The notes under the pieces: model-generated
Told to the model about the DNA's origin: nothing
The model's database searches: none
Seen by the model: the letters and a program-made list of their open reading frames with translations, nothing else
Position numbers and translations under genes: made by a program
Assembly (NCBI GenBank): GCA_027490195.1
Contig: JAIXYN010000086.1
Span: forward strand, 1 to 64,000
DNA length: 64,000 bases
Source: Verrucomicrobiaceae bacterium
Lineage (GTDB): Bacteria; Verrucomicrobiota; Verrucomicrobiia; Verrucomicrobiales; Verrucomicrobiaceae
Direction of reading: 5' to 3'
Part shown: positions 42,043 to 50,911 of the stretch, piece after piece
Position numbering within the stretch: position 1 is the first letter of the stretch
Layout of the letters: every line of letters begins with the position of its first letter

Positions 42043-44691
42043 ATGATTCTCCGCCAGCTCTTCCTTCTTCTTTCCCTCGTCACCGCTTGTGCGTGTGCCG
42101 TCGAACCCTTCGGCGTGCCTCACCACACCTGGCAGGGCATCCCCGGACTCGAACGCACCGCCAAAGGCCGCGTCTTTTCATCCTGGTTCACCGGTGGTCC
42201 AAAGGAGCCATCTCCTGAGAACATCGTGCTTCTCTGCTACAGTGATGATCAGACAAAAACCTTCACACCTCCGCAAATCATGGCGGAGCCCAGAAACGGC
42301 ACTCGGTGCTTTGATCCCACGCTGTGGATAGATCCCAAGGGCCGACTCTGGTACATCTTCAATCGCGGCAACAAAGACACCGCCGTGCATGACGTTCATG
42401 CGCGCGTTTGCGATGATCCCGATGCCACGCCTCCGGTCTTTGGCCCTGAGTTTCGTGTAGGCTACGAAGGCCCCTATGCCTTCCGCATGAACAAACCCAC
42501 CGTGCTTTCCACCGGTGAATGGATCATGCCCGTCACGCACGCCATCGAACCAGTTCATGAGTGGTTCGCCGGGCCGAAGCAGCTTCAAGGCGTCGGCATC
42601 TCGATCGATGAAGGCAGGACTTGGAAGCTCCACGGCGCTCTCAAAGCTCCCGAGTGGGCGCTGGAGTGCATGATCACCGAACTCAAGGACGGTCGCCTCT
42701 GGCTCCTCACCCGCACCGGCGGCGGTTTCCTCTGGGAAAGCCATTCATCCGACAAAGGCCGTACTTGGACCGAGGCCACAGCCAGCGCCATCCCCAATCC
42801 CGGCTCTCGCTTCTTCATCCGCCGCCTCTCCTCCGGCAATCTCCTGCTTGTGAATCATCACGGCTTCACTGGCAAGACACGCAGCCACCTTGCCGCTCAA
42901 ATTTCCACCGATGACGGACACACCTGGAACGAAGGCCTGCTGCTGGATGAACGCAAAGGCGTCTCGTACCCTGATGGTGTGCAGGATCGCGATGGACTTA
43001 TCTGGATCACCTATGATCGCGACCGCCAGGGCGAAGGCGAGATTCTCCTCGCTAAGTTCCGCGAGGAAGATGTACTCGCCGGCAAAAATACCTCCGGCGC
43101 GGTGAGCCTTAAGCAAACGATCAGCAAGCTGGAGAAGCCCCAAGTGGTGCCCGCCAAGTGGGATCCGGCATTGGCGGGTGACATCGTCATGCAGCGTCTT
43201 GTGAACACCTCCGCGCCGCGCGTGAAAGGCGCGCATGATGCCGAGTTCGTGTGTGTTGGCGAACGCGCCTACATCGTCACCGAAGCCAATGACGTGAGGG
43301 CAGGGGAGAGTGCGGGATGGCCTGAAATTTACGCGACGCTTTCCATTGTGAACCTCAAGACGCTCGCACTGGAAAAAGTGATCGACTTTGCCAAGGGCGA
43401 GCAGCGCTTTGAAAACGAGACCCTGCCGGTGGGCGCTTGCTTTGTGCCGCGCATCCTGCAGAAGGATGCAAACATCCTCCGCTGCTACTTCACCAGCGAA
43501 GACCCCGGCAAGCGCCAGTCCCAGATGTGGTATCGCGACTTTGATCTGAAGTCCGGCGACTTCATGACCACCATCCACAAGGCGAAGTTGCAGACTGCGG
43601 CAGGCACCTTTGACTTCCAACCTCAGTATTTTCATGCCGACGCAGCAGCACATGGGTTTGCTAAGAAGGCCTTGGACTCCTCGTTCTTCATCTTTGATTC
43701 GTTCAAGCAGTTCGGCGGCAAGACCTACGTCGCCCTGAACAACTTCAGCGGCAAGCAGAACGCTCTGGCGCTGGTGCATGATGATCTGGAAACATTTGAA
43801 GTGCTCGGCCACTTCAATGAGCCGCAATCAGAGGCCTTGAGCGAATCAGCCGTGAACCGTCTGCCCGACGGCACCTGGATGGCGATCTGCCGCAATGATA
43901 AAGGCACCTACCACTTCACCACCAGCGCCGATGGCAAAACGTGGAGCGTGGGCAGGACGCTTCCCTTGGTGCCGAGTGGCGCAAACTCAAAACCCACCTT
44001 CGATAAGTTCGGTGGTGTCTATTACCTCGGCTGGCAGGAGTCCACGCGCATTCAGGGCGTGAGCCGCAGCGTGTTTAACGTGGACGTCTCACGCGATGGC
44101 AAGACGTGGGAACGGAAATACCGCTTCGAGTCGCCGAAGTCCTTTCAATACCCAACCTTCCACGAGTACGACGGTGTGATCTGGCTCGTCGTGACGCAAG
44201 GTGACAAAGACGCCAGCCGCAAAGAGCGCATCATGTTCGGCAAACTCGAAGACGTGGGCCAGTTCGAGCCACAGACGGGCCAAAAACGCATCGTCTGGCC
44301 TGCGCCGCCGCCGGAGGAAGCCGCGGTGATGAAGCCGGGGGTGAAGCTCTTCACTGACCGTGACTACGTGATTGAAGCCTTGTTTGAGCAGATCAGCGGT
44401 CTGCCGTTTTTGCGCACAGGCATCGAGAAGATTCACGCGGAGGTCACCAAGCCGGGCACGCTTTACGCACTCACACCCTCGCCTCGGCCACAAGCTGCTT
44501 GCCAGGAAGCAGCACTGACGAAGGCCGGTTTTGCCAAGGTGGATGCACCCGAAGTCCAGCTTTTCCCCGGCGAGATCAATCGCGTGAACCTTTATCGTAA
44601 AGAGGTCAAGGCGGGTGAACAACTGCACTTCAAAAAGCTAGTGCTGCTCATAAGCGGCACCGGGGCGTCACTGCGCGAAATTCATCCTTGA
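42043..44691 (+). CDS. Large exported sialidase-like (BNR) protein
   Basis: 882 residues from the ATG at 42043, with signal peptide MILRQLFLLLSLVTACACA. The N-terminal propeller has Asp boxes (SIDEGRTWKLH, SSDKGRTWTEA, STDDGHTWNEG), and a second set appears late (SADGKTWSVG, SRDGKTWERK). FFIRRLSSGNLLLVNHH matches the first sialidase-like protein. The last 110 residues form an additional domain of unknown kind. The substrate is uncertain; sialic acid is possible. It is followed by the symporter gene 31 bases later, suggesting release and uptake of a product. Confidence 0.75.
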   Translation: MILRQLFLLLSLVTACACAVEPFGVPHHTWQGIPGLERTAKGRVFSSWFTGGPKEPSPENIVLLCYSDDQTKTFTPPQIMAEPRNGTRCFDPTLWIDPKGRLWYIFNRGNKDTAVHDVHARVCDDPDATPPVFGPEFRVGYEGPYAFRMNKPTVLSTGEWIMPVTHAIEPVHEWFAGPKQLQGVGISIDEGRTWKLHGALKAPEWALECMITELKDGRLWLLTRTGGGFLWESHSSDKGRTWTEATASAIPNPGSRFFIRRLSSGNLLLVNHHGFTGKTRSHLAAQISTDDGHTWNEGLLLDERKGVSYPDGVQDRDGLIWITYDRDRQGEGEILLAKFREEDVLAGKNTSGAVSLKQTISKLEKPQVVPAKWDPALAGDIVMQRLVNTSAPRVKGAHDAEFVCVGERAYIVTEANDVRAGESAGWPEIYATLSIVNLKTLALEKVIDFAKGEQRFENETLPVGACFVPRILQKDANILRCYFTSEDPGKRQSQMWYRDFDLKSGDFMTTIHKAKLQTAAGTFDFQPQYFHADAAAHGFAKKALDSSFFIFDSFKQFGGKTYVALNNFSGKQNALALVHDDLETFEVLGHFNEPQSEALSESAVNRLPDGTWMAICRNDKGTYHFTTSADGKTWSVGRTLPLVPSGANSKPTFDKFGGVYYLGWQESTRIQGVSRSVFNVDVSRDGKTWERKYRFESPKSFQYPTFHEYDGVIWLVVTQGDKDASRKERIMFGKLEDVGQFEPQTGQKRIVWPAPPPEEAAVMKPGVKLFTDRDYVIEALFEQISGLPFLRTGIEKIHAEVTKPGTLYALTPSPRPQAACQEAALTKAGFAKVDAPEVQLFPGEINRVNLYRKEVKAGEQLHFKKLVLLISGTGASLREIHP

Positions 44692-44722
44692 TCAACTCCA
44701 CGTCCTCCTGGTATCACCAAAC

Positions 44723-45655
44723 ATGACACGCTTTCTCAACTGGTTTAACAATCTCTATCCCGTGTGGCTTGTAAGCCTCGCGACACTCGCGTTCTTCTGC
44801 CCGCAGACCATGCTGTGGTTCGACAAACCGTGGATCTTCTGGTCGCTCGCGGCCTCCATGCTCGGCATGGGGCTCACATTGAGCATTGATGATTTCAAGG
44901 CCATCGCACGCATGCCCGGCAGCGTGGCCTTGGGCTTCGTCGCGCAGTACACCATCATGCCGCTCACCGGCTGGCTGGTTGCCACGCTGCTGAAACTTGA
45001 GCCCGGACTCGCGGTGGGCATCATCCTTGTGGCCAGCTGTCCCGGCGGCATGGCATCCAATATGATCAGCTATCTTGCCCGGGCGAATGTGGCGCTCTCT
45101 GTGGTGCTCACGCTTGCATCCACCCTGCTGGCCTTCTTTTTCACCCCCATGTGGACCAGCACGCTGGCAGGAAAATATGTGCCTGTGGATGCCTGGGGCC
45201 TCTGTTTGTCCGCACTTCAGCTCACGATCGCTCCAGTCGTGCTGGGCGTGCTCATCCGCTGGAAGTTGCCGCGCACTGCCGATCGGATTGGAGCTTGCGG
45301 TCCCACCGTCGCTGTTCTGGCTTTCACATTGGTCAGCGGTGGCATCGTGGCCGCCAGTGCCGACGCCGTTGCCTCTCACTTTGGCCGTTTGGCTCTCGCT
45401 GCATTCCTGCTGCATGTCATTGGCTTTGTGGTCGGCTATATCATTCCCAAAGTGCTGCGTTATCCTGAATCAGTCGCTCGCACGGTGAGCATCGAGGTAG
45501 GCATGCAAAACGGCGGCATGGCAGCCGCCCTCGCCCGTGAGCACTTTCCCCTGATGCCACTCGCTGCTGCTGCCGCAGTCTTCAGCGGTGTGATGCAAAA
45601 CATCGTCGGCGGCCTCATGGCTGCCTGGTGGAAGCGCCGCACTCCGGACGCCTGA
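44723..45655 (+). CDS. Bile acid:sodium symporter family transporter
   Basis: 310 residues with eight to ten hydrophobic helices and the family motifs SCPGGMASNMISYLARANVA (crossover region) and EVGMQNGGMAAALA. BASS/SBF proteins use the sodium gradient to import organic anions. Bacterial relatives carry pyruvate, pantothenate or other acids as well as bile acids. Position after a sialidase-like gene hints at import of an acidic sugar product, an inference only. It is probably in the same operon as the kinase-like and aldolase genes. Confidence 0.82.
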   Translation: MTRFLNWFNNLYPVWLVSLATLAFFCPQTMLWFDKPWIFWSLAASMLGMGLTLSIDDFKAIARMPGSVALGFVAQYTIMPLTGWLVATLLKLEPGLAVGIILVASCPGGMASNMISYLARANVALSVVLTLASTLLAFFFTPMWTSTLAGKYVPVDAWGLCLSALQLTIAPVVLGVLIRWKLPRTADRIGACGPTVAVLAFTLVSGGIVAASADAVASHFGRLALAAFLLHVIGFVVGYIIPKVLRYPESVARTVSIEVGMQNGGMAAALAREHFPLMPLAAAAAVFSGVMQNIVGGLMAAWWKRRTPDA

Positions 45656-45657
45656 TC

Positions 45658-46728
45658 ATGAGCCGCCGCGACATCTATTACTGGAAATGCGACCGCCCTG
45701 CGGCGTTTCATGGAACACAAACGCGCGGAGTGGCCGATGCAAAGATCGAGCAGCAACTTCGCGAGGTTTTGCAGCGGCACTTCGTCACTCAGGTCGTTGA
45801 ACTGAGCGCCGGAATTGGTCAGGGCAATCACCTCACCTGGAATGCCAGCGTGGCCGGACAGTCGATGTTCCTGCGTGTCGAAAACGGCCCTGAAAAGGAC
45901 GGCCATCTTGCAATCGAGTCGGCTTTGCTCGACCGCGTTCGTGAGGCGGGAGTGATCACACCGCGAGTTTTTGCCTGCGATGCCACGCGCTCCCATGTCC
46001 CCTTTGCCTGGCAGGCGCTCGAGCGCATTTCCGAGCCTGATCTCAATCACTGGTTCAAGCAAGGCCGTCTTGATGTGCCACGCATCGCCTTCGGCATCGG
46101 CGCGGCTGTGGCGCATTGGCAGCAGATCACGCTGCCAGGCTTCGGCATCATGAACGAATCGATGTGCGGCTATCACGCCACTTACACTGACTACTTCCAT
46201 CTTCGCCTCGATCACCACTTGGCCTTTCTCGTCACCCGCGCCTTCCTCACGCAATCTCAGGCCGATGAAATCCTCGCCGAGATCGAAAATCATCAGTCAC
46301 TCCTCCAGTTCGACACCGGCTGCTTTGTCCACAAAGACCTCGCCCTCTGGAACATCCTTGGCAGCGAAACTCAAATCGAAGCCTTCATCGACTTCGACGA
46401 CGCCATCAGCGGCGATCCCATGGACGACCTCTCGCTCCTCGCCTGCTTTCATGACGACGCCTTTCTCCGCCGCGCCTTTGAAGGCTATCAAAGCATCCGT
46501 TCTCTGCCCGCAAATCACCTGCGCCGCTTCTGGCTCCACCTTCTGCGCAACATGATCGTCAAAGCCGTTATTCGCGTCGGCGCCGGTTACTTCGATCGCG
46601 ACGACGGCTTCTTCCTCATCTCCCCCGGCACCTCCGGTCAGTCGCTGCGCGATTTCACCCATTCACGTCTGAATCTCGCGCTGCAAGGCTTGCGCAATTC
46701 CAGCAACATCAACATTCTCCGACCATGA
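45658..46728 (+). CDS. Phosphotransferase (APH/choline-kinase fold)
   Basis: 356 residues. The catalytic loop FVHKDLALWNILG (Asp is the base; Asn binds Mg) and the metal motif IDFDDAISGDP are those of aminoglycoside-phosphotransferase-fold kinases. The small molecule phosphorylated is unknown; sugars, amino alcohols and homoserine are all used by relatives. It begins two bases after the symporter stop and overlaps the aldolase start in ATGA, so it may phosphorylate the imported compound. Confidence 0.75.
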   Translation: MSRRDIYYWKCDRPAAFHGTQTRGVADAKIEQQLREVLQRHFVTQVVELSAGIGQGNHLTWNASVAGQSMFLRVENGPEKDGHLAIESALLDRVREAGVITPRVFACDATRSHVPFAWQALERISEPDLNHWFKQGRLDVPRIAFGIGAAVAHWQQITLPGFGIMNESMCGYHATYTDYFHLRLDHHLAFLVTRAFLTQSQADEILAEIENHQSLLQFDTGCFVHKDLALWNILGSETQIEAFIDFDDAISGDPMDDLSLLACFHDDAFLRRAFEGYQSIRSLPANHLRRFWLHLLRNMIVKAVIRVGAGYFDRDDGFFLISPGTSGQSLRDFTHSRLNLALQGLRNSSNINILRP

Positions 46729-47438
46729 AAACCCACATCGGCACCTTCATCTCCATCGGCTCACCCGCCGTCACCGAACTCGCCGCCGAGTGCGGCTTCG
46801 ATTGGGTCTTGATCGATCTCGAGCACGGCTGCGAATCCGAAGCCGCCCTGCCCAATCAACTCCGCGCCCTCCGTGGCAGTAATACCCTCGCCATCGTCCG
46901 CGTCAGCGCACCGCATCCAGATCTCATCGGCCGCGTTCTCGACTGGGGCGCTCAGGGCATCATGGTGCCGCACGTGAATACAGTGGCCGAGGCCCGCCAC
47001 TGCGTGGATGCCGCCTACTATCCTCCGCAGGGCCATCGCGGCGTCTCACGCACCGTTCGTGCTTATGGCTACGGCATGCGTCTCCCAACGGAGGCCATGC
47101 CCAAACCGATCATTCTCGCCCAGATCGAAACCGCCGAGGCGGTGGCGAACGCCGCACAAATCGCCGCCGTGGAGGGCATTGATGCCCTCTTCATCGGCCC
47201 GGCCGATTTGTCCTTCGATCTCAAAGCACAGAACTCACCCCGCCCCTACGACGACTGCGTGAGCAGCATCGTCAAAGCGGCCAACGACCACGGCAAAGGC
47301 TGCGGCATCCTCGTGCGCCATGCAGATGACAAGGAAAAGCTCAAAGCCCTAGGCTTCACCTGGATTGCCATGGATTCCGACCTCTCGCTGGTGCGCGAGG
47401 GCTTCAAACGGAATCTCGCGGCGGCGCGGGCGTGGTAA
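46725..47438 (+). CDS. HpcH/HpaI-family 2-keto-acid aldolase
   Basis: 237 residues. FDWVLIDLEHG, the metal-site Glu in QIETAEAVANA and the IGPADLSFDL motif define the class II pyruvate aldolases such as KDG-type, 2-keto-3-deoxy-L-rhamnonate and HpcH aldolases. It should split a 2-keto-3-deoxy acid into pyruvate and an aldehyde in the cytoplasm. ATGA overlap with the kinase gene shows translational coupling. Exact substrate not determinable. Confidence 0.8.
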   Translation: MKTHIGTFISIGSPAVTELAAECGFDWVLIDLEHGCESEAALPNQLRALRGSNTLAIVRVSAPHPDLIGRVLDWGAQGIMVPHVNTVAEARHCVDAAYYPPQGHRGVSRTVRAYGYGMRLPTEAMPKPIILAQIETAEAVANAAQIAAVEGIDALFIGPADLSFDLKAQNSPRPYDDCVSSIVKAANDHGKGCGILVRHADDKEKLKALGFTWIAMDSDLSLVREGFKRNLAAARAW

Positions 47439-47491
47439 ATAGTCCGACTTTTCCCTTTGAATCGGCCATTCCGGCCTAATCTCGCCTCCCC

Positions 47492-47893
47492 ATGACCGCA
47501 TCCCCCCAAATCAAATCCAAAATCGTCGAACTGTGCGAAACCCTTGTGGCCGACAGCGACGTGAAAAATGCCCGCGAAAAAGCGGAAGCCTTCCTCGCCA
47601 ATGAAAGCGCAGTCTCACTCTATCGTGAGATGGCCACTCTCGGTCGTGCCTTGCACCAGAAGCAGCACAGCGGCGAGGAGCCCAGCGGAGAAGAAATCTC
47701 CCGCTTCACCGAGTTGCAGGACCAGTGCGATGCCAACACCGCCATCCTGAGCTTCATCGAAGCTCAGGACGTGCTGCGCGGCATTGCCGAAGTGGTGACA
47801 AGCTTCGTCGGCAAAAGCCTCGAACGCGGTGAAGTGCCTGCCGAAGCAGAAGTGTTCTCCAAAGGTTGTGGCGAAGGCTGCGGCTGCCACTAA
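47492..47893 (+). CDS. YlbF/YmcA-family protein with C-terminal Cys cluster
   Basis: 133 residues, helical, cytoplasmic. The central part (NARAKAE-like NAREKAEAFLANESAVSLYR) fits the YlbF/YmcA family. In Bacillus these proteins form the Ric complex, which binds iron-sulfur clusters and assists RNA processing. The protein ends GCGEGCGCH, four small-spaced Cys/His ligands well suited to binding a metal or cluster. Whether a Ric-like complex exists here is unknown. Confidence 0.7.
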   Translation: MTASPQIKSKIVELCETLVADSDVKNAREKAEAFLANESAVSLYREMATLGRALHQKQHSGEEPSGEEISRFTELQDQCDANTAILSFIEAQDVLRGIAEVVTSFVGKSLERGEVPAEAEVFSKGCGEGCGCH

Positions 47894-47905
47894 TCCCAAA
47901 GCTGT

Positions 47906-48721
47906 TTGAAAGCGTTCGCCCTGATCGCCGCGCTGCTGTTTTGTGTCTCGTCCTTCGCGGGCGAGGCCAAAACGGTCAAGCTCCTCACCATCGGCAACAG
48001 CTTCTCCGCCAACGCTACGCATTACCTCGGCGATCTCGCGATGGCAGGCGGGCACACGCTGATTCATCAACCCCTCGTCATCGGTGGTGCTTCATTTCAG
48101 GTGCATGCCGAGAAAGCGCAGAAGCACGAAGCAGACCCCAAGGACAAGGCAGGACTCTACACCAGCGGCCTTGGCTTGAAGGAAAGCCTCGAACTGCAAA
48201 AGTGGGATTACGTCACCATCCAGCAGGCCAGCATCAAGAGCCACGACTTTACCACCTATCAGCCCTATGCCGGCTGGCTGCACGACTACGTCTCCAAACA
48301 CGCACCGCAGGCAAAGCTACTCGTGCATGAAACCTGGGAATACCGCAAAGACGATCCCCGCTTCACCAAACCTTCCGGCAAAGCTGGCGAACCCAAAACG
48401 CAGGACGAAATGTACACCGGCCTGCGCTCCGCCTATGACAAAATCGCCGCAGAATTCGGTGCTCGCATCATTCCAACCGGCGATGCCTTCCATTTCGCCG
48501 ACACCTATCCAAAATGGGCCTACCAACCCGACTCAAATTTCAACCCTAAAGTCTCCAAAGCTCCAGAATTGCCGAATCAGACACACTCACTGCACGTCGG
48601 CTGGCGCTGGGCCAAGCCCAAAACCGGCGGTCCATTGGCTCTCGGCATGGACGGCCACCACGCCAATATGGCCGGTGAATACCTCGGTGCCTGCGTCTGG
48701 TATGAGGTCTTGTTTAGCTAA
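47906..48721 (+). CDS. DUF4886 (SGNH-like) exported protein, truncated by an in-frame stop
   Basis: 271 residues from a TTG start (signal peptide MKAFALIAALLFCVSSFA). KLLTIGNSFSANATHYL is the Ser-containing block I of DUF4886/SGNH hydrolases. The late GMDGHHANMAGEYL carries the Asp and His. The reading frame continues after the TAA at 48719 for 33 sense codons (SPVGNTFIPKGLDPKDALFL and on) to a second TAA at 48821. This continuation looks like the family C-terminus, so one substitution (for example GAA to TAA) seems to have cut it short. The catalytic residues precede the stop, so activity may survive. Confidence 0.75.
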   Translation: MKAFALIAALLFCVSSFAGEAKTVKLLTIGNSFSANATHYLGDLAMAGGHTLIHQPLVIGGASFQVHAEKAQKHEADPKDKAGLYTSGLGLKESLELQKWDYVTIQQASIKSHDFTTYQPYAGWLHDYVSKHAPQAKLLVHETWEYRKDDPRFTKPSGKAGEPKTQDEMYTGLRSAYDKIAAEFGARIIPTGDAFHFADTYPKWAYQPDSNFNPKVSKAPELPNQTHSLHVGWRWAKPKTGGPLALGMDGHHANMAGEYLGACVWYEVLFS

Positions 48722-48859
48722 AGCCCGGTGGGCAACACCTTCATACCCAAGGGCCTCGATCCCAAAGACGCCCTCTTCTTGCAGGAGACCGCGCATCGCG
48801 CAGTGATCGCTCGGACAAAATAATGTCCAAAACATGGCATCTTTATCCTTGTGATTGCC

Positions 48860-50905
48860 ATGACACGCCTCGTCCTGCTTCTCTTTGCACTCAGTTTCTC
48901 TGCACATGCAGCCACGGAGGCAGATGTCATTATCTACGGTGCCACCCCCGGCGGCTTCTGCGCCGCCATCGCCGCAGCGCGTGAGGGTGCCTCAGTCATC
49001 CTGCTGGAACCCACAGATCATGTCGGCGGCGTAAACACCGGCGGCCTCTGCTTCAGCGACTCCAATCAAACCGTCCGCAGCACCGTGCTGGGTTTGTTTG
49101 AAGAATGGCACTCCCGCATCGAAAAAGACTACCACCTGCGCGGCATTGCACTGCCTTACAAAGTTAGCGAGAAAGATCACAAGCACTGGACCTACGAGCC
49201 GCACGTGGCGGCAAAAATCACCCAGCAGATGCTGGATGAAGCAGGAGTGAAAGTGCTGACGAAACGAGTTTTGCAATCAGTGGCAAAAGAAGGCAAACAC
49301 ATCACAAATCTGGCCACGAGTGACGGTGATTTCGCCGCCAAGGTCTTCGTGGACGGATCTTATGAGGGGGACTTGATGGCTGCCGCCGGAGTAAGCTGGA
49401 CCATAGGCCGCGAAGGCCGCAAGGAGTTCGGCGAACCCCTGGCCGGCAAACAGTATTCGAAGGCCAAGCTCCCAATCTCCGGCCTGGATGCCGCAGGCAA
49501 ACCTCTACCCCTCATCACAACAACGGACGCCGGCCCCGAAGAAGCTGGCGACAAGAACGTGATGGTGTACAGCTTCCGTCTCTGCGTCACTAAAGACCCG
49601 GCCAACCGGGTGCCCTTTCCACAGCCTGCCAATTACAACCCGGCGCGTTTTGAGGTATTGCGGCGCTACTTCGCGCAAGAAAAACGACCTCACCTGCTGT
49701 GGGATCTCTATCCGCTGCCGGGCAACAAGTTCGACGCAAACAACGGCATCGGGAAGCAGTTCTCCATGGGCCTTGTGGGTGCCTGCAATGGCTGGAGCGA
49801 AGCAGATGAGGCCGGGCGCGCGAAGATCTGGGAGTCGCACAAGCAGTACACACTGGAGATGCATCATTTCCTCAGCACCGATCCATCAGTCCCAGAAGAA
49901 CTGCGCCAGCAAATGGCCGAGATCGGCCTCTGCCGCGATGAATTCGCCGCCTACGGCCACTGGTCGCCGCAGCTCTACGTGCGTGAAGCACGGCGCATGA
50001 TCGGCGAATACATCATCTCGCAGAAAGACATCATGGACAAGCCTCAGAAGGACGACCCCATCATCGTATCATCGTTCCCCATCGACTCGCATGACTGCCA
50101 GCGCATCGGGACGCAGGACATGGTAATGGATGAAGGAACGATCATGCCAGTGCGCATGGCCGGTCGGAAGCATGGCTATCCCTATCACATTCCCTACCGC
50201 GCCATCACTCCAAAAGCTGCCGAATGTGACAACCTGCTGGTGCCCGTTGCATTGTCCTGCACGCACGTGGGCATCTCCACCATACGTGTGGAACCCACCT
50301 GGATGATCCTCGGTCAGAGCGCCGGCATCGCCGCCGCGCTGAGTGCAAAACAAAACATCTCTGTGCAAAAACTGTCCTATCCCGCGCTGCGTGACCGCCT
50401 GCTGGCTCAGAAGCAGGTGCTGGATCTGCCCGTCCTGCCGGATGTCCCACCCGAACCCAAGGGCGCGATGGACGTCGACCCCAAGACCTTGCCCGGCATC
50501 GTGCTCGATGACATACAGGCAGAATTGAAAGGCCAGTGGAGCCGCTCTTCCGGCTTCAAGCCTCACATCAGCACCGGCTATCTTCATGACGACAAACGCG
50601 CCGACGGTCAGTCCATTGCCATCTTTCGCTGCAAGGTGCCAAAATCAGGACGCTACGATCTGCGCATGGCCTATTCTCCCCATGCCACTCGTTCAACGAA
50701 AGTGCCACTGAAGATTGAAAGCGGCGGGTGCAAGACGGACCTCACGGTCGATCAAACACAGCCCCTGGCCGCCGGAGAGGCGTTTCGCACCATCGGCAGC
50801 GTGGAGCTTGATGGAGATTCTGAAACCGTCATTACCCTCAGCAATACCGACACCGATGGCTTTGTAATTCTGGATGCGCTGCAACTCATTGAATCTAAAA
50901 ACTGA
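48860..50905 (+). CDS. Exported FAD-dependent oxidoreductase with C-terminal carbohydrate-binding-like domain
   Basis: 681 residues from the ATG at 48860 (MTRLVLLLFALSFSAHA signal); a GTG at 48851 is an alternative. DVIIYGATPGGFCAAIAAAR is the FAD-binding Rossmann fold, followed by HVGGVNTGG. AGIAAALSAKQN near residue 495 is the second FAD contact. About 540-681 resembles the golvesin/xanthan-lyase-type beta-sandwich. The substrate is unknown. A shorter paralogue follows after six bases. Confidence 0.8.
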   Translation: MTRLVLLLFALSFSAHAATEADVIIYGATPGGFCAAIAAAREGASVILLEPTDHVGGVNTGGLCFSDSNQTVRSTVLGLFEEWHSRIEKDYHLRGIALPYKVSEKDHKHWTYEPHVAAKITQQMLDEAGVKVLTKRVLQSVAKEGKHITNLATSDGDFAAKVFVDGSYEGDLMAAAGVSWTIGREGRKEFGEPLAGKQYSKAKLPISGLDAAGKPLPLITTTDAGPEEAGDKNVMVYSFRLCVTKDPANRVPFPQPANYNPARFEVLRRYFAQEKRPHLLWDLYPLPGNKFDANNGIGKQFSMGLVGACNGWSEADEAGRAKIWESHKQYTLEMHHFLSTDPSVPEELRQQMAEIGLCRDEFAAYGHWSPQLYVREARRMIGEYIISQKDIMDKPQKDDPIIVSSFPIDSHDCQRIGTQDMVMDEGTIMPVRMAGRKHGYPYHIPYRAITPKAAECDNLLVPVALSCTHVGISTIRVEPTWMILGQSAGIAAALSAKQNISVQKLSYPALRDRLLAQKQVLDLPVLPDVPPEPKGAMDVDPKTLPGIVLDDIQAELKGQWSRSSGFKPHISTGYLHDDKRADGQSIAIFRCKVPKSGRYDLRMAYSPHATRSTKVPLKIESGGCKTDLTVDQTQPLAAGEAFRTIGSVELDGDSETVITLSNTDTDGFVILDALQLIESKN

Positions 50906-50911
50906 TCTACT

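Noticed and set aside
48719-48721. Recoding (selenocysteine or pyrrolysine) at the in-frame stop of the DUF4886 gene
   Set aside because: The codon is TAA, which neither system uses; a nonsense mutation is simpler.
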